Shown: positions 27,089-35,628, numbered from the stretch's first letter. The stretch: DNA of 64,000 nucleotides from Bacillota bacterium (GCA_023433405.1 JAEZCT010000020.1:1-64000), one strand, 5' to 3'. Made by a program: numbers and translations. The notes: a model not told the origin generated them from the letters alone.

Positions 27089-28444
27089 ATGAAAACATTG
27101 TATTTGGAATGCAATATGGGTGTAGCGGGGGATATGCTCATGGCCGCGCTGTACGAGCTTATCCCCGACAAGGAGGACTTTCTCGCCCGCATGAACGCAT
27201 TGGGGCTGGAGGGCGTCAGTGTGCGGGCGGTTGCGGCGGCGAAATGCGGCATCACCGGCACACGCATGGCGGTGACGATAAACGGCGGTGAGGAGGAAAG
27301 CCACGATGTCTCTATAAAGGCGCTTTCCCACAGCGGTGAAATGCCGGCAGAGGGGCATGACCATAATCACGACCATAACCACGATCACGACCATAACCAC
27401 AATCATCATGACCACGACCATAACCACGACCATAACCACGACCATCGCAGCCACGGGAGGCAGGAACACGCGCACCATCATCACACCGGGCTGTCGGATA
27501 TCGCGGCGCAAATTGGCGCGCTGCCGGTTTCCCCGCTCGTCAAAGAGAATGCCTTGGCGGTTTATGGTCTGATTGCGGAGGCGGAGGCGCACGCACATGG
27601 GCGAACTGTGGCGGAGGTGCATTTTCATGAGGTTGGCAGCAAGGACGCGGTGGCAGATATTGTGGGTGTATGTCTGGCGGTCGAGATGCTGGCACCTGAC
27701 GAAATAGTCGCCTCACCCGTGCATGTGGGCAGTGGCTTTGTACGGTGCGCCCACGGGGTGCTGCCGGTACCCGCCCCCGCTACGGCACACATCCTGCGCG
27801 GGGTGCCAAGCTACGGCGGGCAGGTTCGCGGCGAGCTTTGCACCCCAACGGGTGCGGCTCTGTTAAAATATTTCGCCGCACGCTTTGTGCCAATGCCGGT
27901 AATGGCGGTGACCGCCATCGGCTACGGAATGGGCAAAAAGGACTTTGAGGCGGCCAACTGCGTGCGCGCCTTTTGGGGCGAAACCGCGGGGCAGGAGGGC
28001 GGACCCAACGGGCAGGTTGCGGAGCTGCGCTGCAACGTGGACGACATGACCGGGGAGGCCGTGGGCTATGTCTGCCGCCTGCTGCTTGAGCAGGGTGCGC
28101 GGGATGTGTTCACCGCGCCGGTGCAGATGAAAAAGGACCGCCCGGGGGTACTCATTACCTGTGTGTGCGACGCGGGGGAGGCGAACCGGTTTGCCGCGCT
28201 GCTCCTTCAGAACACCAGCACCTTTGGTGTGCGAAAAACCGTCTGCGACCGTTATATGCTCGGGCGGCACCTTACACCCCGCGAGACCCCTTACGGCAGC
28301 ATCCGCGTGAAAACCGGGACCGGCTACGGCGCGAAAAAGACAAAGGCAGAGTATGAGGATGTAGCCGCCGCCGCAAAGCTGCACGGGGTACCGTTTGAAA
28401 AGGTGGCGGCGAGCGCGCTTGACGTGATGGAAAACAGCCTTTAG
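27089..28444 (+). CDS. larC: Nickel insertion protein LarC, single-frame
   Basis: 451 aa from an ATG with GGGAGG nine bases upstream. LarC inserts nickel into the pincer nucleotide in a CTP-dependent reaction. The N-terminal part MKTLYLECNMGVAGDMLMAA and the block VHFHEVGSKDAVADIVG are family hallmarks. Residues about 90-132 are a nickel-storing His/Asp/Asn tract (repeated HDHNHDHN). The C-terminal (LarC2-like) part follows without interruption: NVDDMTGEAVGYVCRLLLEQ. In Lactiplantibacillus plantarum the protein is made by ribosomal frameshift from larC1 and larC2; here it is one frame. Confidence 0.93.
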   Translation: MKTLYLECNMGVAGDMLMAALYELIPDKEDFLARMNALGLEGVSVRAVAAAKCGITGTRMAVTINGGEEESHDVSIKALSHSGEMPAEGHDHNHDHNHDHDHNHNHHDHDHNHDHNHDHRSHGRQEHAHHHHTGLSDIAAQIGALPVSPLVKENALAVYGLIAEAEAHAHGRTVAEVHFHEVGSKDAVADIVGVCLAVEMLAPDEIVASPVHVGSGFVRCAHGVLPVPAPATAHILRGVPSYGGQVRGELCTPTGAALLKYFAARFVPMPVMAVTAIGYGMGKKDFEAANCVRAFWGETAGQEGGPNGQVAELRCNVDDMTGEAVGYVCRLLLEQGARDVFTAPVQMKKDRPGVLITCVCDAGEANRFAALLLQNTSTFGVRKTVCDRYMLGRHLTPRETPYGSIRVKTGTGYGAKKTKAEYEDVAAAAKLHGVPFEKVAASALDVMENSL

Positions 28445-28496
28445 CGCAAGGCAATCATGCATTTTATGAGCATGATGAGCGCAGCATAACGTTTTA

Positions 28497-28535
28497 TACC
28501 GATAACCGATTCTGCTCTTTTTGAGGGGATTGGTA
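28497..28535 (-). repeat. Palindromic element with internal deletion between larC and larE
   Basis: TACCGATAACCGATTCTGCT joined to CTTTTTGAGGGGATTGGTA, both ends of the inverse element with the middle lost; flanked by TTA at 28494-28496 and 28536-28538. It separates larC from larE within the operon. Confidence 0.7.
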
Positions 28536-28570
28536 TTACTAGCATGGCCTAGAATAGAAGGGAACATTTC

Positions 28571-29398
28571 ATGGATTACCATACAAAATATGAAACACTA
28601 AAGCAAACCCTTGCGCGGCTTGGCAGTGTGGCGGTGGCATTCTCGGGCGGGGTTGACTCCACCTTTCTGCTCAATGCCGCCCACGATGTGCTGGGTGACC
28701 GCGCCATTGCCGTTACCGCCCGATCCTGCTCCTTTCCCGAGCGAGAGCTGCGGGAGGCCGAGGCGTTTTGCAGGGCACACAATATCCGCCATATCGTATG
28801 CGATTCCGAGGAGCTTGAGATCGAGGGCTTTTCCCAAAACCCCACCAACCGCTGCTATCTGTGCAAAAGCGAGCTGTTTACAAAGATATGGGCTGTGGCA
28901 AAGGAAAACGGCATTGCCCATGTCGCCGAGGGCTCCAATATGGATGATAACGGCGATTACCGCCCGGGGCTGATTGCCGTAAAAGAGCAGGGGGTGCAAA
29001 GCCCCCTGCGCCGCGCCGAGCTTAATAAGGAGGAGATTCGCGCTCTCTCCAAAGAGCTTGGGCTGGCAACGTGGGATAAGCAGTCCTTCGCCTGTCTCTC
29101 CTCCCGGTTCCCCTATGGGGAAGCCATCACACCCGAGCGCCTTTCCATGATTGACCGTGCGGAGCAGCTGCTGCTGGATATGGGTCTTCGGCAGGTTCGG
29201 GTTCGCCACCACGGCACTCTCGCCCGCATTGAGACGGACGAGGCGGGTCTTGCCCTGCTTTTTAGCCGCGCAAACCGGGAGAGGATTGCGGCGGCGTTTA
29301 AGGAAATTGGCTTTCCCTACACCGCCCTTGACCTGTTAGGCTACCGCACCGGCGCGATGAACGAAACCCTGACACCTGAGCAGAGGATGCTAAAATGA
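28571..29398 (+). CDS. larE: ATP-dependent sulfur transferase LarE, three-cysteine type
   Basis: 275 aa. The PP-loop AFSGGVDSTF (residues 23-32) binds ATP, NRCYLCK gives C95 and C98, and FACLSSRFPYG gives C175. LarE adds the sulfur atoms of the nickel-pincer nucleotide. The classical L. plantarum enzyme sacrifices a single cysteine; enzymes with the additional CxxC use a [4Fe-4S] cluster instead. The cysteine pattern here suggests the cluster-dependent, catalytic type, which suits an anaerobe. It ends the lar operon; no larA gene is in the window. Confidence 0.92.
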   Translation: MDYHTKYETLKQTLARLGSVAVAFSGGVDSTFLLNAAHDVLGDRAIAVTARSCSFPERELREAEAFCRAHNIRHIVCDSEELEIEGFSQNPTNRCYLCKSELFTKIWAVAKENGIAHVAEGSNMDDNGDYRPGLIAVKEQGVQSPLRRAELNKEEIRALSKELGLATWDKQSFACLSSRFPYGEAITPERLSMIDRAEQLLLDMGLRQVRVRHHGTLARIETDEAGLALLFSRANRERIAAAFKEIGFPYTALDLLGYRTGAMNETLTPEQRMLK

Positions 29399-29828
29399 AT
29401 CTCGCCGAAAAGGTGGGGGTGCAGATAAAAATCCGCGTGAAAACCCATAAGCCAAGGCTTTTGATTTGATACATGATACATTAAGTACGTTTTAGTCGGC
29501 TATTAGTATAAAGGCCTTTCTTTGAAAGAGGCAGCACAAATAACAGCAGGTCAATCACAATCGATGTACTGCCGGTTGTGATTGGCTTTCTATCCCGTGC
29601 AGCCGTAAAGGTTGCAGCGCCATTCAGGTGAAGCATGAACAAAGTCATCTGCCCGGGGTCGACTTTTTGCATTATTTTGTGGTAGAATATAGATAGCACA
29701 AAAAATTATTGCCCGACAAAACCGGTAAAGGCGTGCGCCCTTGTAGGGACGCGCGTACAAAGGAGGAACCTTTCGAGGCCATGCCGCCTCAGCTTATGAA
29801 ATTTCAAACCTCAAACGAAGGACATTGT
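29399..29828. other. Intergenic region downstream of larE
   Basis: 430 bp. Holds a 5'-truncated palindromic element, then about 200 bp without a recognisable gene, and a possible promoter for the next gene (TCGACT, 18 bp, TAGAAT near 29690). Confidence 0.5.
29421..29508 (+). repeat. Palindromic element, 5'-truncated copy behind larE
   Basis: GCAGATAAAAATCCGCGTGA, AAACCCATAAGCCAAGGCTT and GTCGGCTATTAGTA, followed by TAA. The first 20 bp of the element are missing. Confidence 0.8.
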
Positions 29829-30728
29829 ATGCTCGATTTTAAGCCCATCTCATTGGAAGATAAGGATCGGGTAGATCGGATTGTACGCGCGGCGGATTCC
29901 AAAAGCTGCGACTACTCGTTTACCAATATGTTCGCTTGGTCTCACGCTTACGATACCCAGATTGTGATAGAGGACGGTTTCTATTGCATTCGCGGCAATA
30001 AGGAGCTTTTGTTTTACACAAACCCCATCGGCAGCGGCGATTACGGCGGGATTATCCGCGCGCTGGCCGCCGACGCAAAGGCTCGCGGCATTCCCTTTAT
30101 GCTGCGCGGCCTGCTTAAGGAGGATGTACCGCGGCTGGAGTCGTTGTTCCCCGGTGTCTTTGACATTACCGAAAACGACAGCCAGTTTGATTATATTTAC
30201 AGCGTAGAGGCGCTGACCAAGCTGACGGGGAAAAAATATGCGGGCAAGCGCAACCATATTGCCCGTTTTATGGACAACCCCGATTGGGTCTATGAGCCCA
30301 TTACCGCCCAAAACCTGCCCGAATGCGCCGCGATGAATGACGAATGGTGTCTCCGCAACGGCTGCAAGGGGGATAAGGATTTGCAGTGGGAGTACTGCGC
30401 TATCCGAAAATCCATGAAGTATTTCTTCGAGCTTGGGCTATCGGGCGGGTTATTGCGTCAGAACGGTCAGGTGGTTGCGTTTACCATCGGCGAGCCCATC
30501 TCCAGCGATACTTACAACATCCATATTGAAAAGGCCTTCGCGGAGATTCAGGGGGCCTACCCCATGATTAACCGTGAGTTTTTAGCCCATACCTGTCAGG
30601 ATTACCGTTATGTAAACCGCGAGGAGGATATGGGTAGCGAAGGGCTGCGCAAGGCAAAGCTCTCCTACCACCCGGAGATTTTGCTTGAAAAATACACCGC
30701 TACCTTAAAAGAGGGTATGACGTTATGA
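29829..30728 (+). CDS. DUF2156 protein (phosphatidylglycerol lysyltransferase C-terminal-like)
   Basis: 299 aa from the ATG at 29829 (GAAGGA upstream). The order YSFTNMFAWSHAYDTQI, KRNHIARFMDN, and WCLRNGC...EYCAIRKSMKYFFELGLSGGLLRQNGQVVAFTIGEPIS...NREFLAH...VNREEDMGSEGLRKAKLSYHP is that of soluble DUF2156 proteins with a GNAT-like fold, related to the aminoacyl-transferase half of MprF. It lacks the membrane half of MprF. It overlaps the following GNAT gene by 4 bp, a pair commonly conserved in clostridia. Acceptor unknown. Confidence 0.85.
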   Translation: MLDFKPISLEDKDRVDRIVRAADSKSCDYSFTNMFAWSHAYDTQIVIEDGFYCIRGNKELLFYTNPIGSGDYGGIIRALAADAKARGIPFMLRGLLKEDVPRLESLFPGVFDITENDSQFDYIYSVEALTKLTGKKYAGKRNHIARFMDNPDWVYEPITAQNLPECAAMNDEWCLRNGCKGDKDLQWEYCAIRKSMKYFFELGLSGGLLRQNGQVVAFTIGEPISSDTYNIHIEKAFAEIQGAYPMINREFLAHTCQDYRYVNREEDMGSEGLRKAKLSYHPEILLEKYTATLKEGMTL

Positions 30729-31552
30729 TGCAATACGCCGATAACCGGATGCTGCCCGCGCTTAAGGCGATGTGGAAAGAGGCCTTCGGCGATGAGGACG
30801 GCTATATTGACCTGTATTTTTCACACCGGTATGCTCCTGAGAATACGCTGGTATGGACGGAGAACGGCAGCCCGATAGCCATGATGGCGATGCTGCCCTG
30901 TCGCCTGTGCGCAAACGCGGGTGAGCTTGCGGCACGGTATATCTACGGGGTAGCCACCTTTGTAAGGCATCGCGGAAAAGGGATATCCACCCGGCTATTA
31001 GAATATGCCGCGGATATTGCGCGGCAACGCGGCGAGGCATTGTTCCTGGTTCCCTCCGGCAAGGGGCTGTATGGCTTCTATCAGGAGCGGGGCTATCGCC
31101 CCTTTTTCTATCTGGACGAGCGGACGCTGCCCTGTACGGGGGAGGAGACCGCGCAAGGCTCCTTGCAGCCGCTTTTACCCGCCGAGTATGCCGCCCTGCG
31201 CGACCGCCGATTGGGTGCGCCGGGATTTGTGCGCTGGGGGCAAGACGCCGTGGCCTATGTGCTGCGGGAGAACGAGTATCTGGGAGGGCGGGCTGCTGCC
31301 CTTACCTATCACGGGGAACGTCATGCCGCCCTGCTGCTTAAGCAAAATAAAACCCTGCTTGTCCGCGAAACCACCCTGCCCGCCGAAGAGCTTTTGCCCG
31401 CCTTTGGCGCGTATGCTAAGGAGCTTGGCTGTGAGGAGCTTCGCGCGCGCCTGCCCGCACCAGACCCTGCTAAGGCAATCCCCTTTGGGATGCTTCACCG
31501 AGACGTGCAGATACCCGAGCCCTTTGGCTACTTAAATCTCGCGCTGGATTAG
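30725..31552 (+). CDS. GNAT acetyltransferase with C-terminal extension
   Basis: 275 aa. The N-terminal half is a GNAT domain: IYGVATFVRHRGKGISTRLL is the acetyl-CoA loop (R/Q-x-x-G-x-G/A) and LVPSGKGLYGFYQERGYRPF the C-terminal GNAT motif. The second half (residues 140-275) resembles the accessory domain of Eis-like proteins. Its ATG overlaps the stop of the DUF2156 gene, indicating coupled translation and a shared process. Substrate cannot be deduced. Confidence 0.85.
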   Translation: MMQYADNRMLPALKAMWKEAFGDEDGYIDLYFSHRYAPENTLVWTENGSPIAMMAMLPCRLCANAGELAARYIYGVATFVRHRGKGISTRLLEYAADIARQRGEALFLVPSGKGLYGFYQERGYRPFFYLDERTLPCTGEETAQGSLQPLLPAEYAALRDRRLGAPGFVRWGQDAVAYVLRENEYLGGRAAALTYHGERHAALLLKQNKTLLVRETTLPAEELLPAFGAYAKELGCEELRARLPAPDPAKAIPFGMLHRDVQIPEPFGYLNLALD

Positions 31553-31581
31553 GATTTGCTTGCAAAATGAAAAGTATAAAA

Positions 31582-31619
31582 CGCCGCAGGGCAATCGGTT
31601 ATCCGATTGCCCTGCGGCG
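31582..31619 (+). terminator. Long hairpin downstream of the GNAT gene
   Basis: CGCCGCAGGGCAATCGG ttat CCGATTGCCCTGCGGCG, a perfect 17-bp stem, 30 bp after the stop. U tract weak. Confidence 0.7.
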
Positions 31620-31662
31620 CCGTTTATCTCATATGATGGAGGAAAAGCAAAGAAAGGTGTAA

Positions 31663-31762
31663 TACTAATCTCCTCAAAAAGAGTCGATAAAAATCCGCGT
31701 CAAAATCCATTAATTTAAGATTTTGACTTGGTTTTTATACACTTTTTAATCGGATAATAGTA
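31663..31762 (+). repeat. Palindromic element, intact A/B hybrid copy
   Basis: 100 bp flanked by TAA/TAA (31660-31662, 31763-31765). The left end is of type A (TACTAATCTCC), but the core is CGTCAAAATCC...GATTTTGAC and the right end ATAATAGTA, as in the type B copy at 63032. Confidence 0.9.
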
Positions 31763-31787
31763 TAATTCTTTTAAAACAGGTTTTGCA

Positions 31788-32576
31788 TTAGCCGGGCTGC
31801 TTGCCAATATAAGCGAGAATGCCGCCGTCCACATAAAGAACATGACCGTTGACGAAGTTAGAAGCATCCGACGCGAGGAAAACGGCCGGCCCCTGCAGGT
31901 CCTCGGTGGTACCCCAGCGCGCGGCAGGGGTTTTGGAGATGATAAACCTGTTAAAGGGATGCTCGGGTGTGCGCAGGGGGGCGGTCTGCGGCGTCTCAAT
32001 GTAGCCGGGGCCGATGCCGTTGCACTGAATATTGTATTCGCCGAATTCACTGGCGATGTTTTTGGTGAGCATTTTGAGTCCGCCCTTTGCGGCGGCATAG
32101 GCAGCGACGGTTTCGCGGCCAAGCTCACTCATCATGGAGCAGATGTTAATAATCTTGCCGTGACCCTTTTTAATCATACCCGGCAAAACTGCCTGTGCCA
32201 CAATAAAGGGTGCGGTGAGGTCAACATCGATGACCAGCCGAAAATCCTCCGGCTTCATCTCCAGCATGGGGGTACGCTTAATAATGCCCGCGTTGTTTAC
32301 AAGAATATCAATAATGCCAACCTCTTTTTCAATGCGCGCAACGGCTTCTGTTACCTGTGCCGCATTGGTTACGTCAAAAACATAGCCGTGAGCGTCAATA
32401 CCGGCCTGCTTGTAAGAAGCGATGCCTTTGTCCACTAAATCCTGATTGATGTCGTTAAAGGTGATGGTTGCGCCGGCACCGGCAAGGGCGCTTGCAATCG
32501 CAAAACCAATGCCGTAGCTTGCGCCGGTTACAAGGGCTACCTTACCCTTTAGTGAAAAGCTTTCTAAAAAATCCAT
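31788..32576 (-). CDS. SDR dehydrogenase, gluconate 5-dehydrogenase/KduD/DhuD-like
   Basis: 262 aa. NAD(P) motif GASYGIG, NNAG at NNAGIIKRTPMLEM, catalytic Ser in ICSMMSELGRETVAAYAAAK (with Tyr and Lys), and the C-terminal YVDGG. The subgroup includes gluconate 5-dehydrogenase and 2-dehydro-3-deoxy-gluconate 5-dehydrogenase. It is divergent from a GntR regulator and near an RpiB-like isomerase; this trio resembles the DhuD/DhuI pathway that degrades unsaturated uronates in streptococci. The substrate is inferred from that context. Confidence 0.88.
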   Translation of the reverse strand: MDFLESFSLKGKVALVTGASYGIGFAIASALAGAGATITFNDINQDLVDKGIASYKQAGIDAHGYVFDVTNAAQVTEAVARIEKEVGIIDILVNNAGIIKRTPMLEMKPEDFRLVIDVDLTAPFIVAQAVLPGMIKKGHGKIINICSMMSELGRETVAAYAAAKGGLKMLTKNIASEFGEYNIQCNGIGPGYIETPQTAPLRTPEHPFNRFIISKTPAARWGTTEDLQGPAVFLASDASNFVNGHVLYVDGGILAYIGKQPG

Positions 32577-32662
32577 GCCTCAAACCTCCTGATTTTATAA
32601 GCTTTAGTGAAACCCTGTGAAAGAGGGTTGATTTTGAGAATGAAATGTGTTAGGATTCACAC

Positions 32663-32680
32663 ATCATACAATCATACAAT
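32663..32680. promoter_or_regulatory. Tandem ATCATACAAT motif upstream of the SDR gene
   Basis: Two overlapping copies of ATCATACAAT. The same 10-mer occurs at 34176-34185 and a variant (TTCATACAAC) at 34316-34325, both upstream of the RpiB-like gene. A binding site for the GntR protein encoded between them is plausible. Confidence 0.45.
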
Positions 32681-32932
32681 CAGTATAAGCGCTCAACAGT
32701 AAAATGTCAACCGCTATGTCGGCAGGCGAGCCAAAAATGATAGGGTCAGCAAAATAAGGACGGGCGCGCAAAATATGCGAATTTTGCAATACTTGTTCTC
32801 CGTTAAGGTCGTATCAAAAGCTGTGCCCTAAGAAATTAAACACAGCCTACCGCTTGATTATTCGGTGCTTTAAAACAGGGAGCTAAGTGAGTAGCTTTCT
32901 CTGCCTGTTTTTCCTTCCGGGTGCGATAATAC

Positions 32933-32961
32933 TTGACGGCACAGAGCGGTTGCACTACAAT
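32933..32961 (+). promoter_or_regulatory. Sigma-A promoter of the GntR gene
   Basis: TTGACG, 17 bp, TACAAT. Confidence 0.6.
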
Positions 32962-33111
32962 CAAGTAGTAACTGCAGGTCTCACGCAAATTATGCATCCT
33001 AATGATAAAAACCAGAGCTGCGGGTACAGGCTTGCGTGCGGTGAACACCGGATTCCCAGCATTGGTTACTGTCGTTTTTATAAAGACGATAGAAAGGAAA
33101 TAGAGATAAAA

Positions 33112-33807
33112 ATGAAGGCAATAGAACGCGTACCTGTAATACAGCAGGTTGTTAACAGCTTAAAGGAATACATTATGTCGGGGGCCGTGCAGGTAGGGGA
33201 TAAGCTTCCGGCCGAGATGGTATTATGCGAGCAGCTTTCTGTGGGCAGGGGAACTGTCCGCGAGGCAATGCGGATTTTACAGGCAACCGGCTTTGTGGTG
33301 ATTCATACCGGCAGGGGGGCGTTTGTTGCCCGCACAAAGGAGCTGGAAAAGGAAGACCTGATTAAGTGGTTTAAAGAGAATGAGTTTGAGGTCAAGGATT
33401 TTTTGGAGGTGCGCGCCGCCATCGAGCCGCTGGCAGTCAAGCTTGCAATTCGCCGCGCAAAGCCTGCCGAGCTTGACGCGTTAAAAAGCATACAGGAAAA
33501 AACCCTAGAGGCCGTGGCGAAGAACGATATTCATGTTATTGCTCTGTGCGATGAAAACTTTCACGCCACCATTGTGGAATGCAGCCGAAATAAGCTGTTA
33601 ATGAGCATCAATAAGCAAATTACCGAATGTCTGAAGAACTTTCGGGAAAAAACCTTTTATATCCCATCCAACGCAAAGAACCTGATTCAGCCCCACGCAA
33701 AGATTTTGCAAGCCATTTTGGATAAGGATGAGCAGATGGGTGCGCAATGTATGCTGGAGCACCTGGAATGGGTGCGCAAGGATTTAGAGAAGAGCGCAAG
33801 CTCGTAA
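33112..33807 (+). CDS. GntR/FadR-family regulator
   Basis: 231 aa from the ATG at 33112 (AGAAAGGAAAT upstream). N-terminal winged HTH: GDKLPAEMVLCEQLSVGRGT and REAMRILQATGFVVIHTGRG. C-terminal FCD-type all-helical ligand domain (EVRAAIEPLAVKLAIRRAKP, CDENFHATIVECSRNKLL, HAKILQAILDKDEQMGAQ), with metal-ligand-like Asp/His residues as in uronate and lactate regulators. It lies between the SDR and RpiB-like genes and is probably their repressor. Confidence 0.9.
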   Translation: MKAIERVPVIQQVVNSLKEYIMSGAVQVGDKLPAEMVLCEQLSVGRGTVREAMRILQATGFVVIHTGRGAFVARTKELEKEDLIKWFKENEFEVKDFLEVRAAIEPLAVKLAIRRAKPAELDALKSIQEKTLEAVAKNDIHVIALCDENFHATIVECSRNKLLMSINKQITECLKNFREKTFYIPSNAKNLIQPHAKILQAILDKDEQMGAQCMLEHLEWVRKDLEKSASS

Positions 33808-33846
33808 TGGAATATCGGGCCATAATAACAGCGAAAATGATGGGAT

Positions 33847-33880
33847 GCCTTGCGCGGGTTGCGACAAGGCGTCTTTTTTG
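33847..33880 (+). terminator. Terminator of the GntR gene
   Basis: GCCTTG...CAAGGC stem with G-rich loop, followed by GTCTTTTTTG. Confidence 0.75.
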
Positions 33881-33928
33881 TTGCAGACTATCGGGAGCGC
33901 ATGGGGCTGATGTTGTTTACCGTCTTAA

Positions 33929-34032
33929 TACTAATCCATCCCCTCAAAAAGAGTCGATAAAAATCCGCGTGAAAACCCATAAATTAAAGCTTTTCACTTG
34001 ATTTTTATACTCTTTTAAATCGGATATTAGTA
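33929..34032 (+). repeat. Palindromic element, intact copy with 4-bp insertion
   Basis: Starts TACTAATCCATCCCCTCAAA, otherwise the type A consensus to GGATATTAGTA. Flanked by TAA/TAA (33926-33928, 34033-34035). Confidence 0.9.
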
Positions 34033-34175
34033 TAAAAAGAATCAAGCACCAGAAACCGTACAGCGGCGCGCTTGGATTGGATAAGTGACAAACAGTACAA
34101 GATTTTTGCGGATACTTCATCAAAATTAGGGCTTGCAAGAAGCCTGTATCCTTGCTAAGATAGGTAATGTAGGAT

Positions 34176-34185
34176 ATCATACAAT
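34176..34185. promoter_or_regulatory. ATCATACAAT motif upstream of the RpiB-like gene
   Basis: Same decamer as in the SDR promoter region; a variant TTCATACAAC follows at 34316. Confidence 0.4.
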
Positions 34186-34389
34186 ATTACGTTTTGCTAT
34201 TTGTTTTTTTGCCATGCTATGCCCTAACCCCCGAAAAACGTGGATAGCGGCAAAACCTGCCTTTGCCGCAGGGTAAACGAGAATTGTTTTTAATCAAAAG
34301 TCCTGGGATAGGGGTTTCATACAACGGTATTTAACGATCTCAAGACTATCATTCAAGAATAATATGATACATAAAGGAGCTGCCTAACC

Positions 34390-35028
34390 ATGAAAATTGC
34401 ACTGATTAACGAAAACAGCCAAGCGGCGAAAAATGCACTGATTTTTGAATCCCTTAAGAAGGTTACCGAGCCGATGGGACATACGGTGTTCAATTACGGG
34501 ATGTATGGGCCGGAGGATGAGGCGGTGCTGACTTATGTGCAGAACGGGATTCTTGCCGCAATTCTGATTAACAGCAAGGCAGCCGATTATGTGATTACAG
34601 GCTGCGGAACGGGCGAAGGGGCGATGCTTGCGCTGAACAGTTTCCCCGGGGTACTGTGCGGACATATCGTAGACCCCAGCGACGCCTATATGTTTGCCCA
34701 AATTAACGATGGCAACGCCATAGCGCTGCCCTTTGCCAAGGGCTTTGGCTGGGGTGCGGAGCTTAACCTCGAGTACATTTTTGAAAAGCTGTTCCTTGGC
34801 GAGCCCGGTCAGGGCTATCCGCGTGACCGCGTAATCCCCGAACAGCGCAACAAAAAGATTCTTGACGCAGTGCGCGCACATACGCTAAAGAACCTCATCA
34901 CCTGTCTCAAGGGGCTAGACCCCGCCCTTGTTAAGGGCGCGATTGGCGGTAAGCGGTTTGGCGAATACTTCTTTGCCAATTGTCAGGATGACGAAATAGC
35001 CGCGTACATCAAAGGGCTGCTCGCTTAA
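34390..35028 (+). CDS. RpiB/LacA/LacB-type sugar isomerase, possibly DhuI-like
   Basis: 212 aa, longer than RpiB (about 150). The family core is seen in MKIALINENSQAAKNALIFE, ADYVITGCGTGEGAMLALNS and FPGVLCGHIVDPSDAYMFAQ, with the catalytic Cys in GHIVD/CGTG region. The C-terminal extension (KRFGEYFFANCQDDEIAAYI) is typical of the subgroup annotated RpiB/LacA/LacB, which includes 4-deoxy-L-threo-5-hexosulose-uronate isomerase DhuI. With the SDR and GntR upstream, a uronate catabolic role is the best guess. AAGGAG is nine bases from the ATG. Confidence 0.85.
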   Translation: MKIALINENSQAAKNALIFESLKKVTEPMGHTVFNYGMYGPEDEAVLTYVQNGILAAILINSKAADYVITGCGTGEGAMLALNSFPGVLCGHIVDPSDAYMFAQINDGNAIALPFAKGFGWGAELNLEYIFEKLFLGEPGQGYPRDRVIPEQRNKKILDAVRAHTLKNLITCLKGLDPALVKGAIGGKRFGEYFFANCQDDEIAAYIKGLLA

Positions 35029-35049
35029 TACCATTAAGCAGAATTTTCA

Positions 35050-35108
35050 GGCAACCGCCCGACAGGGAGCTGGCGTTCGCGCGCATGCTCCGATGTCGGG
35101 CGGTTGCC
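35050..35108 (+). terminator. Long hairpin after the RpiB-like gene
   Basis: GGCAACCGCCCGACA and TGTCGGGCGGTTGCC arms (15 bp, perfect), with an inner GGAGC/GCTCC stem. Confidence 0.75.
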
Positions 35109-35124
35109 TACTATCCGCGTGTTA

Positions 35125-35232
35125 TACTAATCCCCTCAAAAAGTGTAGGAGTTAACATAAAAACCGCGAGAAAACCCGTAAACCAAATCGTTTCACGCGG
35201 ATTATGGTACACTTTAAAATCAGACAATTGCA
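35125..35232 (+). repeat. Palindromic element, degenerate copy
   Basis: TACTAATCCCCTCAAAAAGT at the left (flanked by TTA), ACCGCGAGAAAACCCGTAAA in the core, ACTTTAAAATCAG on the right where the terminal ATTAGTA has decayed. Confidence 0.75.
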
Positions 35233-35256
35233 TGATAGCCCACTGGCTGCAGCTGC

Positions 35257-35628
35257 CTAATCCGCGTCGCCTATTTCCACAATGTGACCGTCGGGGTCTC
35301 GCACACGCAGTACCCGTTCCCCCCATGGGCACAGCCGAATACGGTGTATGAAGCAAGCACCCGCGTCTATCAGGCGCTTTTCGGTTTCTTCCAAATCCTT
35401 TGTGGTAAAATAGAGGTCAAGATTATCCCGTCCCATTGCTTCCCCGTGGTAAGGGGTATTTAAGTATTCGTAAAAAACCTCCGCTTTATGCAGAGCAAGG
35501 CCGCCTTGCAGCAGGACAACTGTATCGAAGTCCTGTTCAATTGCTTGACCCAAAAGCTCATGGTAAAAGCTTTTGCTGCGGGAGATATCCTTCGTAAAGA
35601 CTATTGCGTGGCGAAAGCGTATACCCAT
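35257..35628 (-). CDS. VOC (glyoxalase/dioxygenase) family protein
   Basis: 123 aa from the ATG at 35628 (AGGAGG seven bases upstream). Paired beta-alpha-beta-beta-beta modules: FRHAIVFTKDISRSKSFYHE, LLGQAIEQDFDTVVLLQGGL in the first and LDLYFTTKDLEETEKRLIDA, VLRVRDPDGHIVEIGD in the second. The C-terminal Glu of HIVEIG and the N-terminal His are possible metal ligands. Substrate unknown; monocistronic. Confidence 0.88.
   Translation of the reverse strand: MGIRFRHAIVFTKDISRSKSFYHELLGQAIEQDFDTVVLLQGGLALHKAEVFYEYLNTPYHGEAMGRDNLDLYFTTKDLEETEKRLIDAGACFIHRIRLCPWGERVLRVRDPDGHIVEIGDAD

Larger units (their letters stand above)
32577..33111. other. Regulatory region between the SDR and gntR genes
   Basis: 535 bp, no gene supported. 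It holds the overlapping ATCATACAAT direct repeats at 32663-32680 and a sigma-A promoter for the GntR gene at 32933-32961, with a leader of about 150 nt before its start codon. Confidence 0.5.
33808..34389. other. Intergenic region before the RpiB-like gene
   Basis: 582 bp: terminator of the GntR gene, an intact repeat element, then an A/T-rich upstream region containing ATCATACAAT. No gene supported. Confidence 0.5.

Noticed and set aside
27336..27628. Open frames overlapping the His-rich tract of larC on both strands
   Set aside because: They are shadows of the repetitive CAC/CAT-GAC/AAC codons; larC is a clear full-length gene in its own frame.
29481..29699. 72-codon minus-strand frame between larE and the DUF2156 gene
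   Set aside because: No ribosome site or recognisable similarity, and its end is formed by a repeat element.
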